Positions 8,363 to 16,281 of a DNA stretch of 64,000 bases are shown here, piece after piece. Made by a program: the position numbers and the translations under genes. Origin of the DNA: Tessaracoccus sp. OS52 (GTDB taxonomy: Bacteria; Actinomycetota; Actinomycetes; Propionibacteriales; Propionibacteriaceae); contig NZ_JAJEWM010000003.1 of NCBI RefSeq assembly GCF_020687685.1, forward strand, positions 248,001 to 312,000. The letters are read 5' to 3'. Within the stretch, counting starts at the first letter, position 1. Each line of letters starts with the position of its first letter. The notes beneath the pieces were generated by a model, which was not told where the DNA came from, searched no databases, and worked only from the letters and a program-made list of their open reading frames with translations.

Positions 8363-10133
8363 TGCCACCACCGGTCCTTAGAAGCTGACTGGCGAGGGGC
8401 GGGACCACGACGGCACCGACGAGCAGCGCGGCGGCCACCACCATCAGCCACTGCTGGGTGCCCATCCCCTGCTCAGGCAGGGTGAAGGGGCTCGCCGCCG
8501 CCCGACCGAGGCCGTTGCCCGAGCCGGAAGAGCCGTCACTGACGCCCGGGTCTGCGCCGACGATGACGTTGCCCTCCTCGTCGTAGACGGGCACCTGTTC
8601 CGCGGGATCAACGCCCGGGTCCGCCGGGACGCCCGGCTGGTCCGGGTCGGGGTTGACCGCACCAGCTGGGTTGTTCGGGTCGGCTGGGTTGTTCGGGTCG
8701 GCTGGGTTGTTCGGGTCGGCCGGGCCGCCGCCGGGGTTGTTCGCACCCGGGTTGTTCGTACCCGGGGTGTTGGTCCCGGGTTGGTTCGTACCCGGGGTGT
8801 TGGTCCCGGGTTGGTTCGTACCCGGGGCGTTCGTGCCCGGGTTGGTAGTCCCCGGGGTCTGCGCACCCGGCTTCACTGGCGTCTCGGCGGGGGCGCCGGC
8901 GGTGCCCGTGGTGCACTGTGTCGGCCCCTGCTTGTCGCACGCCTGGGGCTGAGGCGCGACGGCGGCGAGCTGGTTCTTTGCCGGCGAGTCGCCCGGCTTG
9001 AAGGTGGGATTGCCGCACTTGTTGAAGTCGATGCCGGCGCTGCCTGCCCCGGGGATGCGCTTGATCTGGTCAGAGCCCGCCATGACCAGGTTCATCGGCA
9101 GCGGCGAGTAGCCGAGGGTGTCGGCCTGCTGCTGCCCGTCGCAGAGCACATACCGCAGGAACGCGCCCAGCGTCTTGCCCTTGTTCTCGTCGAAGATGTC
9201 CCGCCCGGCCTGGATCTCGGTGGGGACGATCGCGTAGGAGTAGCTCGACAGCGGGTAGGTGCGGGGGTCCTTGTCATTGTAGACCCCGCTGAGGTTCTGC
9301 GTGAGGTCGGAGTTGATGCCGGCCTTCGTCAGCGCCACGGCCACGGAGTACGCCGTCGGTTCCACGTAGTAGCCGGCCTTGTTCAACACCTTCGCGACGG
9401 GGAACCCCGCCTTCTTCGCGTAGGAGTACTCCACGTAGGTGATGGCGCCCTCGCCGTAGTTCTGCGCCACGTAACCCGAGACGCCGTCGGAGCCCTTCTG
9501 GGCCTTCGCGTTGCCGAACATGGGGTACTGCGACGTCATGCCGCGGGTCCACAGGTTGGGGTACTGCTGCGACATCCAGAGCGTGAACTGGGCGCTCGTG
9601 CCGGATCCGTCGGAGCGGATCACGGGCGTAACCGCGCGGTCCGGCATGACCAGTCCGGGGTTGTCGGCGACGATGGCCGGGTCGTTCCACTTGCTGATGG
9701 CGCCGGTGAAGATCTTGGTGATCGTCTCCCCGGACAGTCGAAGGTTCGTGACCCGCTTGCCGTTGATCTTCAGGTTGTACATGAAGCTCGTGCCGCCGGC
9801 CACGATCGGCATGTAGGCGAAGCCGACGGTCGGTTTCTCGGGCGCGGAACCGTCCTCCGGCGCCGCCTGGAACGGGATCTCGGAGATGGCGAAGTCCACA
9901 GTCCCGTCAATGAAGTCCCGGCGGCCGGAGGTGGAGCCGACGCCCGAGTAGTTGACCGTCATGGAGTAGTTCCGAGCCACGTTGGAGCGCCACTGGTCGA
10001 GCGCGTTCTGGGACCACGTGGAGCCGGTGCCGGTGATGGGATAGAAGCTCTCGGCGCCGGACAGGCGGACGGCTCCGGGCAGGGTGACGACCAGCAGCAC
10101 GGCGAGGACCATGACCAGGAGTCGGCGCTTCAT
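8349..10133 (-). CDS. pstS: Phosphate-binding protein PstS with long C-terminal wall-spanning tail
   Basis: 594 residues, against about 330-370 for normal PstS. A signal peptide is followed by the binding domain, with FYPITGTGSTWSQNALDQW and VNYSGVGSTSGRRDFIDGTV (phosphate loops), VDFAISEIPF and VIRSDGSGTSAQFTLWMS. After residue ~400 come low-complexity repeats (several TN-x-PGTN units, then PADPNN units), a LPEQG motif, a membrane helix (WLMVVAAALLVGAVVVPPL) and a short tail. It thus appears anchored in the membrane by its C-terminus, with the tail acting as a spacer, rather than by a lipobox. An AAGGAG site precedes ATG 10133, and the ATG overlaps the pstA stop by 4 bases. Confidence 0.88.
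   Translation of the reverse strand: MKRRLLVMVLAVLLVVTLPGAVRLSGAESFYPITGTGSTWSQNALDQWRSNVARNYSMTVNYSGVGSTSGRRDFIDGTVDFAISEIPFQAAPEDGSAPEKPTVGFAYMPIVAGGTSFMYNLKINGKRVTNLRLSGETITKIFTGAISKWNDPAIVADNPGLVMPDRAVTPVIRSDGSGTSAQFTLWMSQQYPNLWTRGMTSQYPMFGNAKAQKGSDGVSGYVAQNYGEGAITYVEYSYAKKAGFPVAKVLNKAGYYVEPTAYSVAVALTKAGINSDLTQNLSGVYNDKDPRTYPLSSYSYAIVPTEIQAGRDIFDENKGKTLGAFLRYVLCDGQQQADTLGYSPLPMNLVMAGSDQIKRIPGAGSAGIDFNKCGNPTFKPGDSPAKNQLAAVAPQPQACDKQGPTQCTTGTAGAPAETPVKPGAQTPGTTNPGTNAPGTNQPGTNTPGTNQPGTNTPGTNNPGANNPGGGPADPNNPADPNNPADPNNPAGAVNPDPDQPGVPADPGVDPAEQVPVYDEEGNVIVGADPGVSDGSSGSGNGLGRAAASPFTLPEQGMGTQQWLMVVAAALLVGAVVVPPLASQLLRTGGGNGDA
8650..8880. repeat. Tandem coding repeats in the pstS tail
   Basis: Two short repeats lie in the tail-coding part: three to four near-identical 15-base units encoding PADPNN-type peptides (about 8660-8730), and 30-base units encoding TNQPGTNTPG (about 8750-8850). 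Such slippage-prone tracts can change stalk length between strains. Confidence 0.7.
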
Positions 10134-11395
10134 GGGGTCTCCTTGACATCGGGATCGGGAGTGGTGCTGGCTTCGTTGATCGTCACTTCGACAGACGACT
10201 CGAGACCCGCTCGCGTGCTGAACCGCAGGACATCCCGCTTGGACGCGGCCCGCACGGCCCGCTGCTGGCGAGGCGTGAGTTCGCCAGGTCCGCGGCCACC
10301 CAGAGTGCGGGCAACTATGAACAGCACCAGCACCAGGACCATCAGCACGGCCGCAGCTCCGAAACCGCGGGCGATCATCGTCGGCTCCGGGGAGCGTACG
10401 AAGTCGAACACCTGCAGCGGCAGGGAGATCATCGGCCCGCTGAACGGGTTGACGTTGAGGGCGGCGGTGACGCCCGAGGTGAGCAGAACCGGGCTGGTCT
10501 CGCCGATACCGCGGGCAGTGCCGAGGATCACCGACGTCACCAGGCCCGACTTCGCCGTCGGCAGCACCACGTGCCGGACGGTGTTCCACCGCGACGAGCC
10601 CAGGGCGTAGGAGGCCTCCCGCAGGTTCTGCGGCACCAGGCGCAGCACGACGTCGGCCGACCGGATCACCACCGGCAGCATCATCACGGTGATCGCGACG
10701 GCGGCCGCGAAGCCCGACCGCTCGTGGGTGACGCCCTGGATGATGGCGGCGTAGACGAACAGGCCGGCGACGATGGAGGGCAGCGCCGTCATCGCGTCGG
10801 AGATGGTGCGCACCAGCCTCGCGAACCGCCCACCCACTTCGTTGAGGTAGACCGCCGTGCCCACGCCAAGGGGGATGGTGATGGCCAGCGCGATGCTGAT
10901 CTGGATGAGTGTGCCGACGATGGCGTGCATGACGCCGCCGGCGGTGAGCGGGTCGAGGGGGCCTGCGAACTGCATGGTCTGGGTGAAGAAGTTGCCGTGC
11001 TGCAGGGCCTCGACCCCGCGCACCAGGGTGTAGACGACGATGAACAACAGGGCGCTGAAGACGACGACTCCCGCGCTGCCGAACAGCACCGTCGCCAGGC
11101 GGTCCCGCACATCCATGGCCCCGTTGTCCCTGGAGACGAGCAGCACGTAGAGGGCCAGGAAGCAGCCGAACGCCACGACGACCCACCCGATGGGACCCGA
11201 CAGCGGAGCGAACCAGCCGAAGAGCAGAGCCGCGAGCGCCGCCGCCGCGACGCCCGCCCCGATCAGGTCGTAGCGCTGACGGAAGGTGGCGCCGCGGACC
11301 TCGCGTCGGGGACCTTCGGGCAGATCGTCGGCGTGGCGCGGCAGGAAGGTGCGCCGCTCGTCGCCGGTCCGCGGTGCGGTGATCAGGTCAGTCAT
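10130..11395 (-). CDS. pstA: Phosphate ABC transporter permease PstA
   Basis: 421 residues. An N-terminal cytoplasmic segment of ~45 residues and extra helices precede the core ABC permease domain. The EAA loop that contacts the ATPase is clear: LREASYALGSSRWNTVRHVV, followed by GETSPVLLTSG. The start ATG 11395 overlaps pstC by 8 bases and its stop overlaps pstS by 4 bases. It is longer than the ~280-300 residues usual for PstA, because of an N-terminal extension of about 110 residues with two or three added hydrophobic segments. It should form a heterodimer with PstC and needs PstB, which is not encoded in this window. Confidence 0.9.
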   Translation of the reverse strand: MTDLITAPRTGDERRTFLPRHADDLPEGPRREVRGATFRQRYDLIGAGVAAAALAALLFGWFAPLSGPIGWVVVAFGCFLALYVLLVSRDNGAMDVRDRLATVLFGSAGVVVFSALLFIVVYTLVRGVEALQHGNFFTQTMQFAGPLDPLTAGGVMHAIVGTLIQISIALAITIPLGVGTAVYLNEVGGRFARLVRTISDAMTALPSIVAGLFVYAAIIQGVTHERSGFAAAVAITVMMLPVVIRSADVVLRLVPQNLREASYALGSSRWNTVRHVVLPTAKSGLVTSVILGTARGIGETSPVLLTSGVTAALNVNPFSGPMISLPLQVFDFVRSPEPTMIARGFGAAAVLMVLVLVLFIVARTLGGRGPGELTPRQQRAVRAASKRDVLRFSTRAGLESSVEVTINEASTTPDPDVKETP

Positions 11396-12431
11396 CGCTC
11401 TCGGCCCCCGATCGGGAGCGGGCGACGATGGACGAGGCAGTGAAGTTGATGACCAGAGTCAGCAGGAAGAGCACGAGCCCGGCCGCCATGAGTGCGGACA
11501 GACCGAACTCGCTCGCCTCGCCGTAACGGAGGGCGATAAGGGCCGACACCGAGTTCGTGCCGGTCTTGAGGACCTGCCAGTTGATGGTGAAGATCGGGCT
11601 GATGATCATGTAGACGGCGATCGTCTCGCCGAGCGCACGGCCCAGGCCAAGCATGACCCCGCCGATGACGCCCCCCTTGCCGAAGGGCAGGACCACGGCC
11701 TGGATCATTCCCCAGCGGGTGGAGCCCAGCGCGTAGGCACCCTCGCGCTCACCGATGGGCGCGCGCGAGAAGCCTTCCCGCATGATCGCCGTCTGCGTCG
11801 GGACCACCATGAGCCCGACGACGATGCCCGCCAGGAACGCCGACGACGTGAACGCGCTCGCATCGGTGAACGCGACGCCGTCGCCGTCGGTCACGGCGAA
11901 CACGGGGATCCACCCAAAGAACGTGGAAATCCACTCCGACACCGGGATGATCTCGCTCTGCAGGAAGTACACACCCCACAACCCGAAGATGATGCTCGGG
12001 ACTGCGGCCATCAAGTCCACCAGTGAGATCAGGAACGAGCGAACCTTCTCCGTCACCACTTCAGACAGCAGCAGGGCGGTGCCGAGCGAGAGGGGGACGC
12101 TGACGCACAGGGCGATCAGCGCGATCGTGACGGTGCCGAAGAGGATGGCCGCGACGCCGAACTCCCCCGTCTCCGGGGACCAGGCCTGCTCTGTCAGGAA
12201 CGAGGGACCCGCGGCCGCGAGCGCGTCGGAGGCCCGCAGCGAGAGGAACAGCCCGACGGCGATCATGATGGCCACCGTGATGGCGCCGGCGGAGAAGGCC
12301 GTCCTGCGGAAGATCGCGTCGCTGGGTGACTGCTTCGTGACCAGCTTGCGCGGGGAGTCGGGTGGGCTCGTCGGAGTGTTGGGGGAGGTCAGCGACTCCG
12401 CGACGGGCGCAGCTTCAACCACACCGATCAT
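11388..12431 (-). CDS. pstC: Phosphate ABC transporter permease PstC
   Basis: 347 residues with six predicted helices. The EAA loop reads REGAYALGSTRWGMIQAVVL and the following GGVMLGLGRALGETIAVYM is a hallmark of PstC. I placed the start at ATG 12431, not the upstream in-frame start at 12488, because the promoter predicted at 12489-12518 would begin transcription near 12482. GGGGGTG lies about 8 bases ahead of the ATG. It is the first gene of the minus-strand pst block and is preceded by PHO-box-like repeats, so induction by phosphate starvation through PhoP is likely. Confidence 0.9.
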   Translation of the reverse strand: MIGVVEAAPVAESLTSPNTPTSPPDSPRKLVTKQSPSDAIFRRTAFSAGAITVAIMIAVGLFLSLRASDALAAAGPSFLTEQAWSPETGEFGVAAILFGTVTIALIALCVSVPLSLGTALLLSEVVTEKVRSFLISLVDLMAAVPSIIFGLWGVYFLQSEIIPVSEWISTFFGWIPVFAVTDGDGVAFTDASAFTSSAFLAGIVVGLMVVPTQTAIMREGFSRAPIGEREGAYALGSTRWGMIQAVVLPFGKGGVIGGVMLGLGRALGETIAVYMIISPIFTINWQVLKTGTNSVSALIALRYGEASEFGLSALMAAGLVLFLLTLVINFTASSIVARSRSGAESDD

Positions 12432-12488
12432 CGGAAACACCCCCGAAATTCCAATGGCCAAGAACCCTGAGATCCGGCCGACGAGCAC

Positions 12489-12518
12489 AAGCTAGGCCGC
12501 TCCGTCGCAACACAGCAA
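12489..12518 (-). promoter_or_regulatory. Predicted pstC promoter
   Basis: On the minus strand, TTGCTG (12513-12518) and TAGCTT (12489-12494) are separated by 18 bases, giving an expected start near 12482, about 50 bases before the pstC ATG. The PHO-like repeats end only 3 bases upstream of the -35 element, the usual layout for activation by an OmpR-type regulator. Confidence 0.5.
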
Positions 12519-12521
12519 GCG

Positions 12522-12554
12522 GGAAAGTGAACGGACAGCCAACCGGCAATGAAC
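12522..12554 (-). promoter_or_regulatory. PHO-box-like triple 11-base direct repeat
   Basis: Read on the minus strand, three contiguous 11-base units are GTTCATTGCCG, GTTGGCTGTCC and GTTCACTTTCC. The actinobacterial PhoP box consists of 11-base direct repeats beginning GTTCACC. Spacing and orientation fit exactly, and the element abuts the predicted -35 of pstC. Confidence 0.7.
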
Positions 12555-12583
12555 AATCTGGGAGATGGAAAACAGTCGATCCC

Positions 12584-12605
12584 GTTGGGATAACGGGAGG
12601 TGAAC
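12584..12605 (-). promoter_or_regulatory. Second PHO-box-like pair
   Basis: Two further 11-base units on the minus strand, GTTCACCTCCC and GTTATCCCAAC, the first starting with the consensus GTTCACC. They lie 29 bases upstream of the triple repeat and could extend PhoP binding. Confidence 0.5.
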
Positions 12606-12769
12606 GACATCGTTTCAACAGGGGATTGCGACGCGGTGGGAGTCCTTGCGTCGGCTTCCCCACCTGGGGCGTGGGCGTCGGAAACCCGTTGACTTTGGCT
12701 CGGTGGGTGACTGGGTTCATCAGCCCCGGATGGGAGAAGAGCGATGAACGGTCCCGCTAGTTCCCATCA

Positions 12770-13460
12770 CTCGACGTTGCCCAGCACTCCCGCGCGTTCA
12801 CCAGCGCTTCCGGGCGTTGACCAGCGCTTCCGCGCGTTGACCAGCGCTATCGCTCGGCACCAGCCCAATACGGCTGGTGCCGCGCAACAACGCTGGTGAA
12901 CCGGGAACCCCGGGGCGCCTCCGACGGCGCAACCGCATCCGACGCCAGCGCAGCGACACCGACGGCGGTGGATTCGTGCGCCAGCGCAGCGACGGCGACT
13001 CGGCTGGGCGCGCATTGACCAGCACTTCCGCGCGTTCACCAGCGCTTCCGCGCGTTGACCAGCGCTGTCGCTCGGCACCAGCCATACAAGGCTGGTGTCG
13101 CGCAACAACGCTGGTGAACCGGGAACCCTGGGGCCGTCCGACGGCGCAACCGCACCCGTCGCCAGCGCATCGATACCGACGCTTGTGGATGCGTGCGGCA
13201 GCGCAGCAACGCCGACTCCCGCCGGGGCGCGCATTGACCAGCGCTCCCACGCGTTCACCAGCGCTCCCGCGCGTTGACCAGCGCTATCGCTCGGCACCAG
13301 CCATACAAGGCTGGTGCCGCGCAACAACGCTGGTGAACCGGGACGCTTGTTCAGGTTCTTCCGAGTGGAGGACCGGTGGTGGTGTCCGACGAGCGCAACA
13401 ACGCTGGTGAACCAGGACGCTTGTCAGCTTGCACGGAGGACCGGTGGTGGTGGCGACACG
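12770..13460. repeat. Hairpin repeat array 1
   Basis: This gene-free block contains three copies of a ~65-base imperfect hairpin (12836-12901, 13054-13119, 13274-13338) spaced 218 and 220 bases apart. Each has an outer stem (GTTGACCAGCG / CGCTGGTGAAC), an internal loop, and an inner stem (CGGCACCAGCC / GGCTGGTGCCG) closed by ATACAA; the first copy has a variant loop. Upstream of each hairpin lie one to three 20-base satellites like GCGTTGACCAGCGCTTCCGC, which copy the left outer arm. The ~110 bases between copies also repeat. From 13325 a decayed ~70-base repeat occurs twice. The open frames here are not genes. Confidence 0.85.
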
Positions 13461-13536
13461 CGCGACGACGCTGGCCAAGGGCGACGCTCGACAGTGGTCG
13501 CACACCAACCGGGACGCGGCACAAGGCCGCCCGGGC

Positions 13537-14424
13537 TCAGCCGACGGGGGCGATCTCCAGCCGGTCCAGGGTCTCGCGCAGGACGGCGACCTGCTCCGCG
13601 CTCGGCTCATCGAGGGCAACCCGGCAGGGTCCGGCGGGGATTCCCTGCAGGTCCAGCGCCTTCTTGACGAGGGCGAAGTTCGCACCCTCGCAGGCGGTCA
13701 CCACTCGCTCCACCCGAGCCTGGGCGAGCGTGATCGCCTCCTCGTCGCCGGAACGCAGCGCATCCCGGAGCCCGACGAAGACGGCCGGGAAGGCCGCCGA
13801 CATGCCACTCACCGCCCCAGCGGCACCCCCGCGCACGCAGTCGGCGAAGGTGACGTCGTTGCCGGTGAAGACCTCGAAGCTCGCGTCCAGCGGGTCGACG
13901 TAGGCAAGCGTCTCCTCCGTTCGCATCCCGCTCACCTTGATGCCCACCAGCCCAGCCTGGGTGACGATCTCGCGCAACTGCTCGGGCGACAGCAGCACCG
14001 TCGTCCTGGCCGGGAAGTGGTAGGCGTAGAACTGACCCCTGCCGATGCTGTCGAGATCGGTGTAGTAGTCGGCCAGGGCTGCCCGGTGCGCCACCTCGAA
14101 GTAGGGGGTCATGGCTGCGAACCGCGTGGCGCCGACGTCGCGGGCGGCGGCCGTCAGCCTCGACGCCTGGCGCAGGCTGGGTGCGCCGACGTGCGCGATG
14201 ACGCGATCAGGACCGAAGACCTTCACCGCGCTGGCGATCACGGCCGTGCGCTCGTCGTCGTCGAGGGCCACGAACTCGCCGGTGGTGCCCATGGCGAACA
14301 CGCCGTCGACCCCCGAGGCCTCGAGCCACTGGTGGTACTCGTCAACGAGGCCGACGTCGAGGTCCCCGGACGGGAGCAGCGGTGTGATCGAGGCGGTGTA
14401 GAGCTGGGCGTCATTGGCAGCCAT
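13537..14424 (-). CDS. DHDPS/N-acetylneuraminate lyase family aldolase
   Basis: 295 residues, a typical length. The family's carboxylate-binding motif GTTGE is at 46-50, the proton-relay Tyr lies in QFYAYHFPAR (Tyr133 or Tyr135) and the Schiff-base Lys is K163 in GLVGIKVSG. It should condense or cleave a 2-oxo acid through a pyruvate Schiff base. It is not likely to be the biosynthetic DapA, because it sits 25 bases after an IclR regulator and beside a catabolic aldolase/dehydrogenase pair. ATG 14424 has AAGGAG five bases upstream. The substrate cannot be read from sequence; a sugar-acid or 4-hydroxy-2-oxo acid is plausible. Confidence 0.82.
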   Translation of the reverse strand: MAANDAQLYTASITPLLPSGDLDVGLVDEYHQWLEASGVDGVFAMGTTGEFVALDDDERTAVIASAVKVFGPDRVIAHVGAPSLRQASRLTAAARDVGATRFAAMTPYFEVAHRAALADYYTDLDSIGRGQFYAYHFPARTTVLLSPEQLREIVTQAGLVGIKVSGMRTEETLAYVDPLDASFEVFTGNDVTFADCVRGGAAGAVSGMSAAFPAVFVGLRDALRSGDEEAITLAQARVERVVTACEGANFALVKKALDLQGIPAGPCRVALDEPSAEQVAVLRETLDRLEIAPVG

Positions 14425-14449
14425 GGGGTCTCCTTGCGGTCTGGCGTCG

Positions 14450-15223
14450 TTACTGGGTTGCGGGTAGGTATCCGAGTTGCCCCGAGAGGCTGGCGGCGGC
14501 GTGGAGGACGGGTCGGGCCCACTCCTGCTCCGAGCGGGCCGTCCAGCGCACGTCGGGGACGGACGTGCTGATGGCGGCGACGACGTCACCCTCGACGTCG
14601 CGCACGACGGCGGCCGCGCAGCGCAGGCCGGGCGTGGACTCCCCGACCTCGAGTGCGTAGCCGCGTTCGCGCGTCGCGGCCAGGTCAGAGAGGAGTTCGG
14701 ACAGCGTCCTGATGCTGTTGCCGGTCATCACGGGAAGGTTCTCCGGATCCGGGTACAGGTCGGCGAGTTCCGCGTCGGAGAGCGCGGAGAGCAGCGCCTT
14801 GCCGACGGCGGTGCAGGACGCGGGCAGGCTCTGGCCGATCCCGGAGGGGATCTGGAACAGGGAGCGGGCCTCGATCTTGGCAAGGTAGAACACCGAGGAA
14901 CCCCGTCGGATGCCGACGCTCGCGGTCTCCTTCAGTTCCTCCGAGAGCGCGCGGGCGGCGACGTTGGCCGCGCCGAGCAGGTCGAACCGCTCCGCGTAGG
15001 CGTTGCCCAGGTGCAGCAGCTTCACCCCGAGGGTGAACTGGCCGGTGTCCTCGTTCTTCTGCAGGTAGCCGCGGCTCACCAACGTCGTGAGCAACTCGTG
15101 CACGCTCGAGCGCGGGAGGCCGGTGCGGCGCACCACTTCGGCCATTGACAACGCCGTCGGCCCATCCACGAAGAGTTCGAGGATGTCGAGGGTACGCACC
15201 ACCGCTGGTGTCATCCGGGCCAT
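14450..15223 (-). CDS. IclR-family transcriptional regulator
   Basis: 257 residues. The N-terminal winged helix ([20 protein letters not shown], then [20 protein letters not shown]) is followed by the IclR effector domain ([20 protein letters not shown], and [20 protein letters not shown]). The start may be ATG 15223 or the ATG nine bases further in. It is divergent from the dehydrogenase-aldolase-transporter genes and upstream of the DHDPS-family gene, so it probably controls both directions from the shared 15224-15346 region in response to the pathway's substrate. Confidence 0.88.
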   Translation of the reverse strand: MARMTPAVVRTLDILELFVDGPTALSMAEVVRRTGLPRSSVHELLTTLVSRGYLQKNEDTGQFTLGVKLLHLGNAYAERFDLLGAANVAARALSEELKETASVGIRRGSSVFYLAKIEARSLFQIPSGIGQSLPASCTAVGKALLSALSDAELADLYPDPENLPVMTGNSIRTLSELLSDLAATRERGYALEVGESTPGLRCAAAVVRDVEGDVVAAISTSVPDVRWTARSEQEWARPVLHAAASLSGQLGYLPATQ

Positions 15224-15249
15224 GCGGCGATGGTAGCGCCAATTGAATC

Positions 15250-15320
15250 CTGTCCAACACTTGACATCACAATCCGAAACTTGCAAGATGAATCCAATAC
15301 TTCGGACAGCGATCCGATAT
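15250..15320 (+). promoter_or_regulatory. Divergent control region with direct repeats and promoter
   Basis: TTGACA (15261-15266) and CAAGAT (15284-15289) are 17 bases apart and could drive the dehydrogenase gene. Three similar units, ATCCGAAACTT, ATCCAATACTT and ATCCGATATCA, recur at about 20-base spacing (15272-15322), overlapping and following this promoter. They are candidate binding sites for the adjacent IclR regulator. The region is also visibly less GC-rich than its surroundings. Confidence 0.5.
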
Positions 15321-15346
15321 CAGAGACACGAAGGAGTGCTCCAGAC

Positions 15347-16279
15347 ATGGCGCAAACCGCAGCGATCATCGGTTCCGGGAACATCGGCACCGACCTCATG
15401 TACAAGCTGACCAGACGTGATGGAAACGTGAAGCTGGTCGCACTCGTCGGTATCGACCCGAACTCCGACGGCCTCGCCAAGGCACGCGCCCTCGGCCTGG
15501 AGGCCATCCACACCGGCGTCGACGGCCTCATCGACAGCCCCCTGTTCGACGACCTCGCGATCGTGTTCGACGCCACCTCGGCCTCGGCGCACCACGTGAA
15601 CGCCGAGAAGCTGACGGCCGCCAAGCCGGGCATCCGGCTCATCGACCTCACGCCCGCCGCGATCGGCCCCTACTGCGTGCCGGTGGTCAACCTCGAGGAG
15701 CACATCGACGCCCCGAACCTGAACATGGTGACGTGCGGCGGCCAGGCGACCGTCCCGATCGTCGCCGCCGTTTCCGCCATCACCAAGGTCCACTACGCCG
15801 AGATCGTGGCCTCAATCAGCAGCCGCTCCGCCGGCCCCGGGACCCGCGCCAACATCGACGAGTTCACCGAGACCACGGCGGAGGCCATCAAGAGCGTCGG
15901 CGGCGCCACCCACGGCAAGGCCCTCATCATCCTCAACCCCGCCGAGCCCCCGGCCCTCATGCGCGACACCGTCTACACCCTGTGCGACGAGGCCGACCGC
16001 GACGCCATCGTCGCCTCCATCGAGAAGACGGTCGCCGGCGTCGCCAAGTACGTGCCGGGCTACCGCCTCAAGCAGGAGGTGCAGTTCGACAAGGTCGAGA
16101 ACGTTCGCGTACCCGTCGTCGGCAACTTCTCCGGCCTCAAGGTGTCGGTGTTCCTCGAAGTCGAGGGTGCCGCCGACTACCTGCCCGCCTTCGCGGGGAA
16201 CCTCGACATCATGACCTCCGCGGCGGCCCAGGCCGCAGCCGTCGTCGCCGACCGTCTCGACCAAGTAGTTGGAGTCTGA
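15347..16279 (+). CDS. mhpF: Acetaldehyde dehydrogenase (acetylating)
   Basis: 310 residues, the normal length for MhpF/DmpF. The NAD-binding loop is [16 protein letters not shown] and the catalytic Cys is C130 in [12 protein letters not shown]. It converts an aldehyde and CoA to acyl-CoA with NAD, taking the aldehyde directly from its partner aldolase through a protein tunnel. It ends two bases before that partner, as is usual for this complex. AAGGAG lies about 11 bases before the ATG. Together the pair feed acetyl-CoA or propionyl-CoA and pyruvate to central metabolism. Confidence 0.92.
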   Translation: MAQTAAIIGSGNIGTDLMYKLTRRDGNVKLVALVGIDPNSDGLAKARALGLEAIHTGVDGLIDSPLFDDLAIVFDATSASAHHVNAEKLTAAKPGIRLIDLTPAAIGPYCVPVVNLEEHIDAPNLNMVTCGGQATVPIVAAVSAITKVHYAEIVASISSRSAGPGTRANIDEFTETTAEAIKSVGGATHGKALIILNPAEPPALMRDTVYTLCDEADRDAIVASIEKTVAGVAKYVPGYRLKQEVQFDKVENVRVPVVGNFSGLKVSVFLEVEGAADYLPAFAGNLDIMTSAAAQAAAVVADRLDQVVGV

Positions 16280-16281
16280 CA

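Noticed and set aside
12767-13327. Minus-strand frame through the repeat array encoding repeated Trp/Ser/Ala/Gly peptides
   Set aside because: It reads several repeat units in different frames and has no start signal; the repeats explain it.
12836-13338. Integron attC sites
   Set aside because: The hairpins have an inner stem and outer stem like attC, but lack the GTTRRRY core pair and there are no cassettes or integrase.
12770-13460. CRISPR array
   Set aside because: Repeats differ in length and are inverted as well as direct, spacers are themselves repeated, and no cas gene is present.
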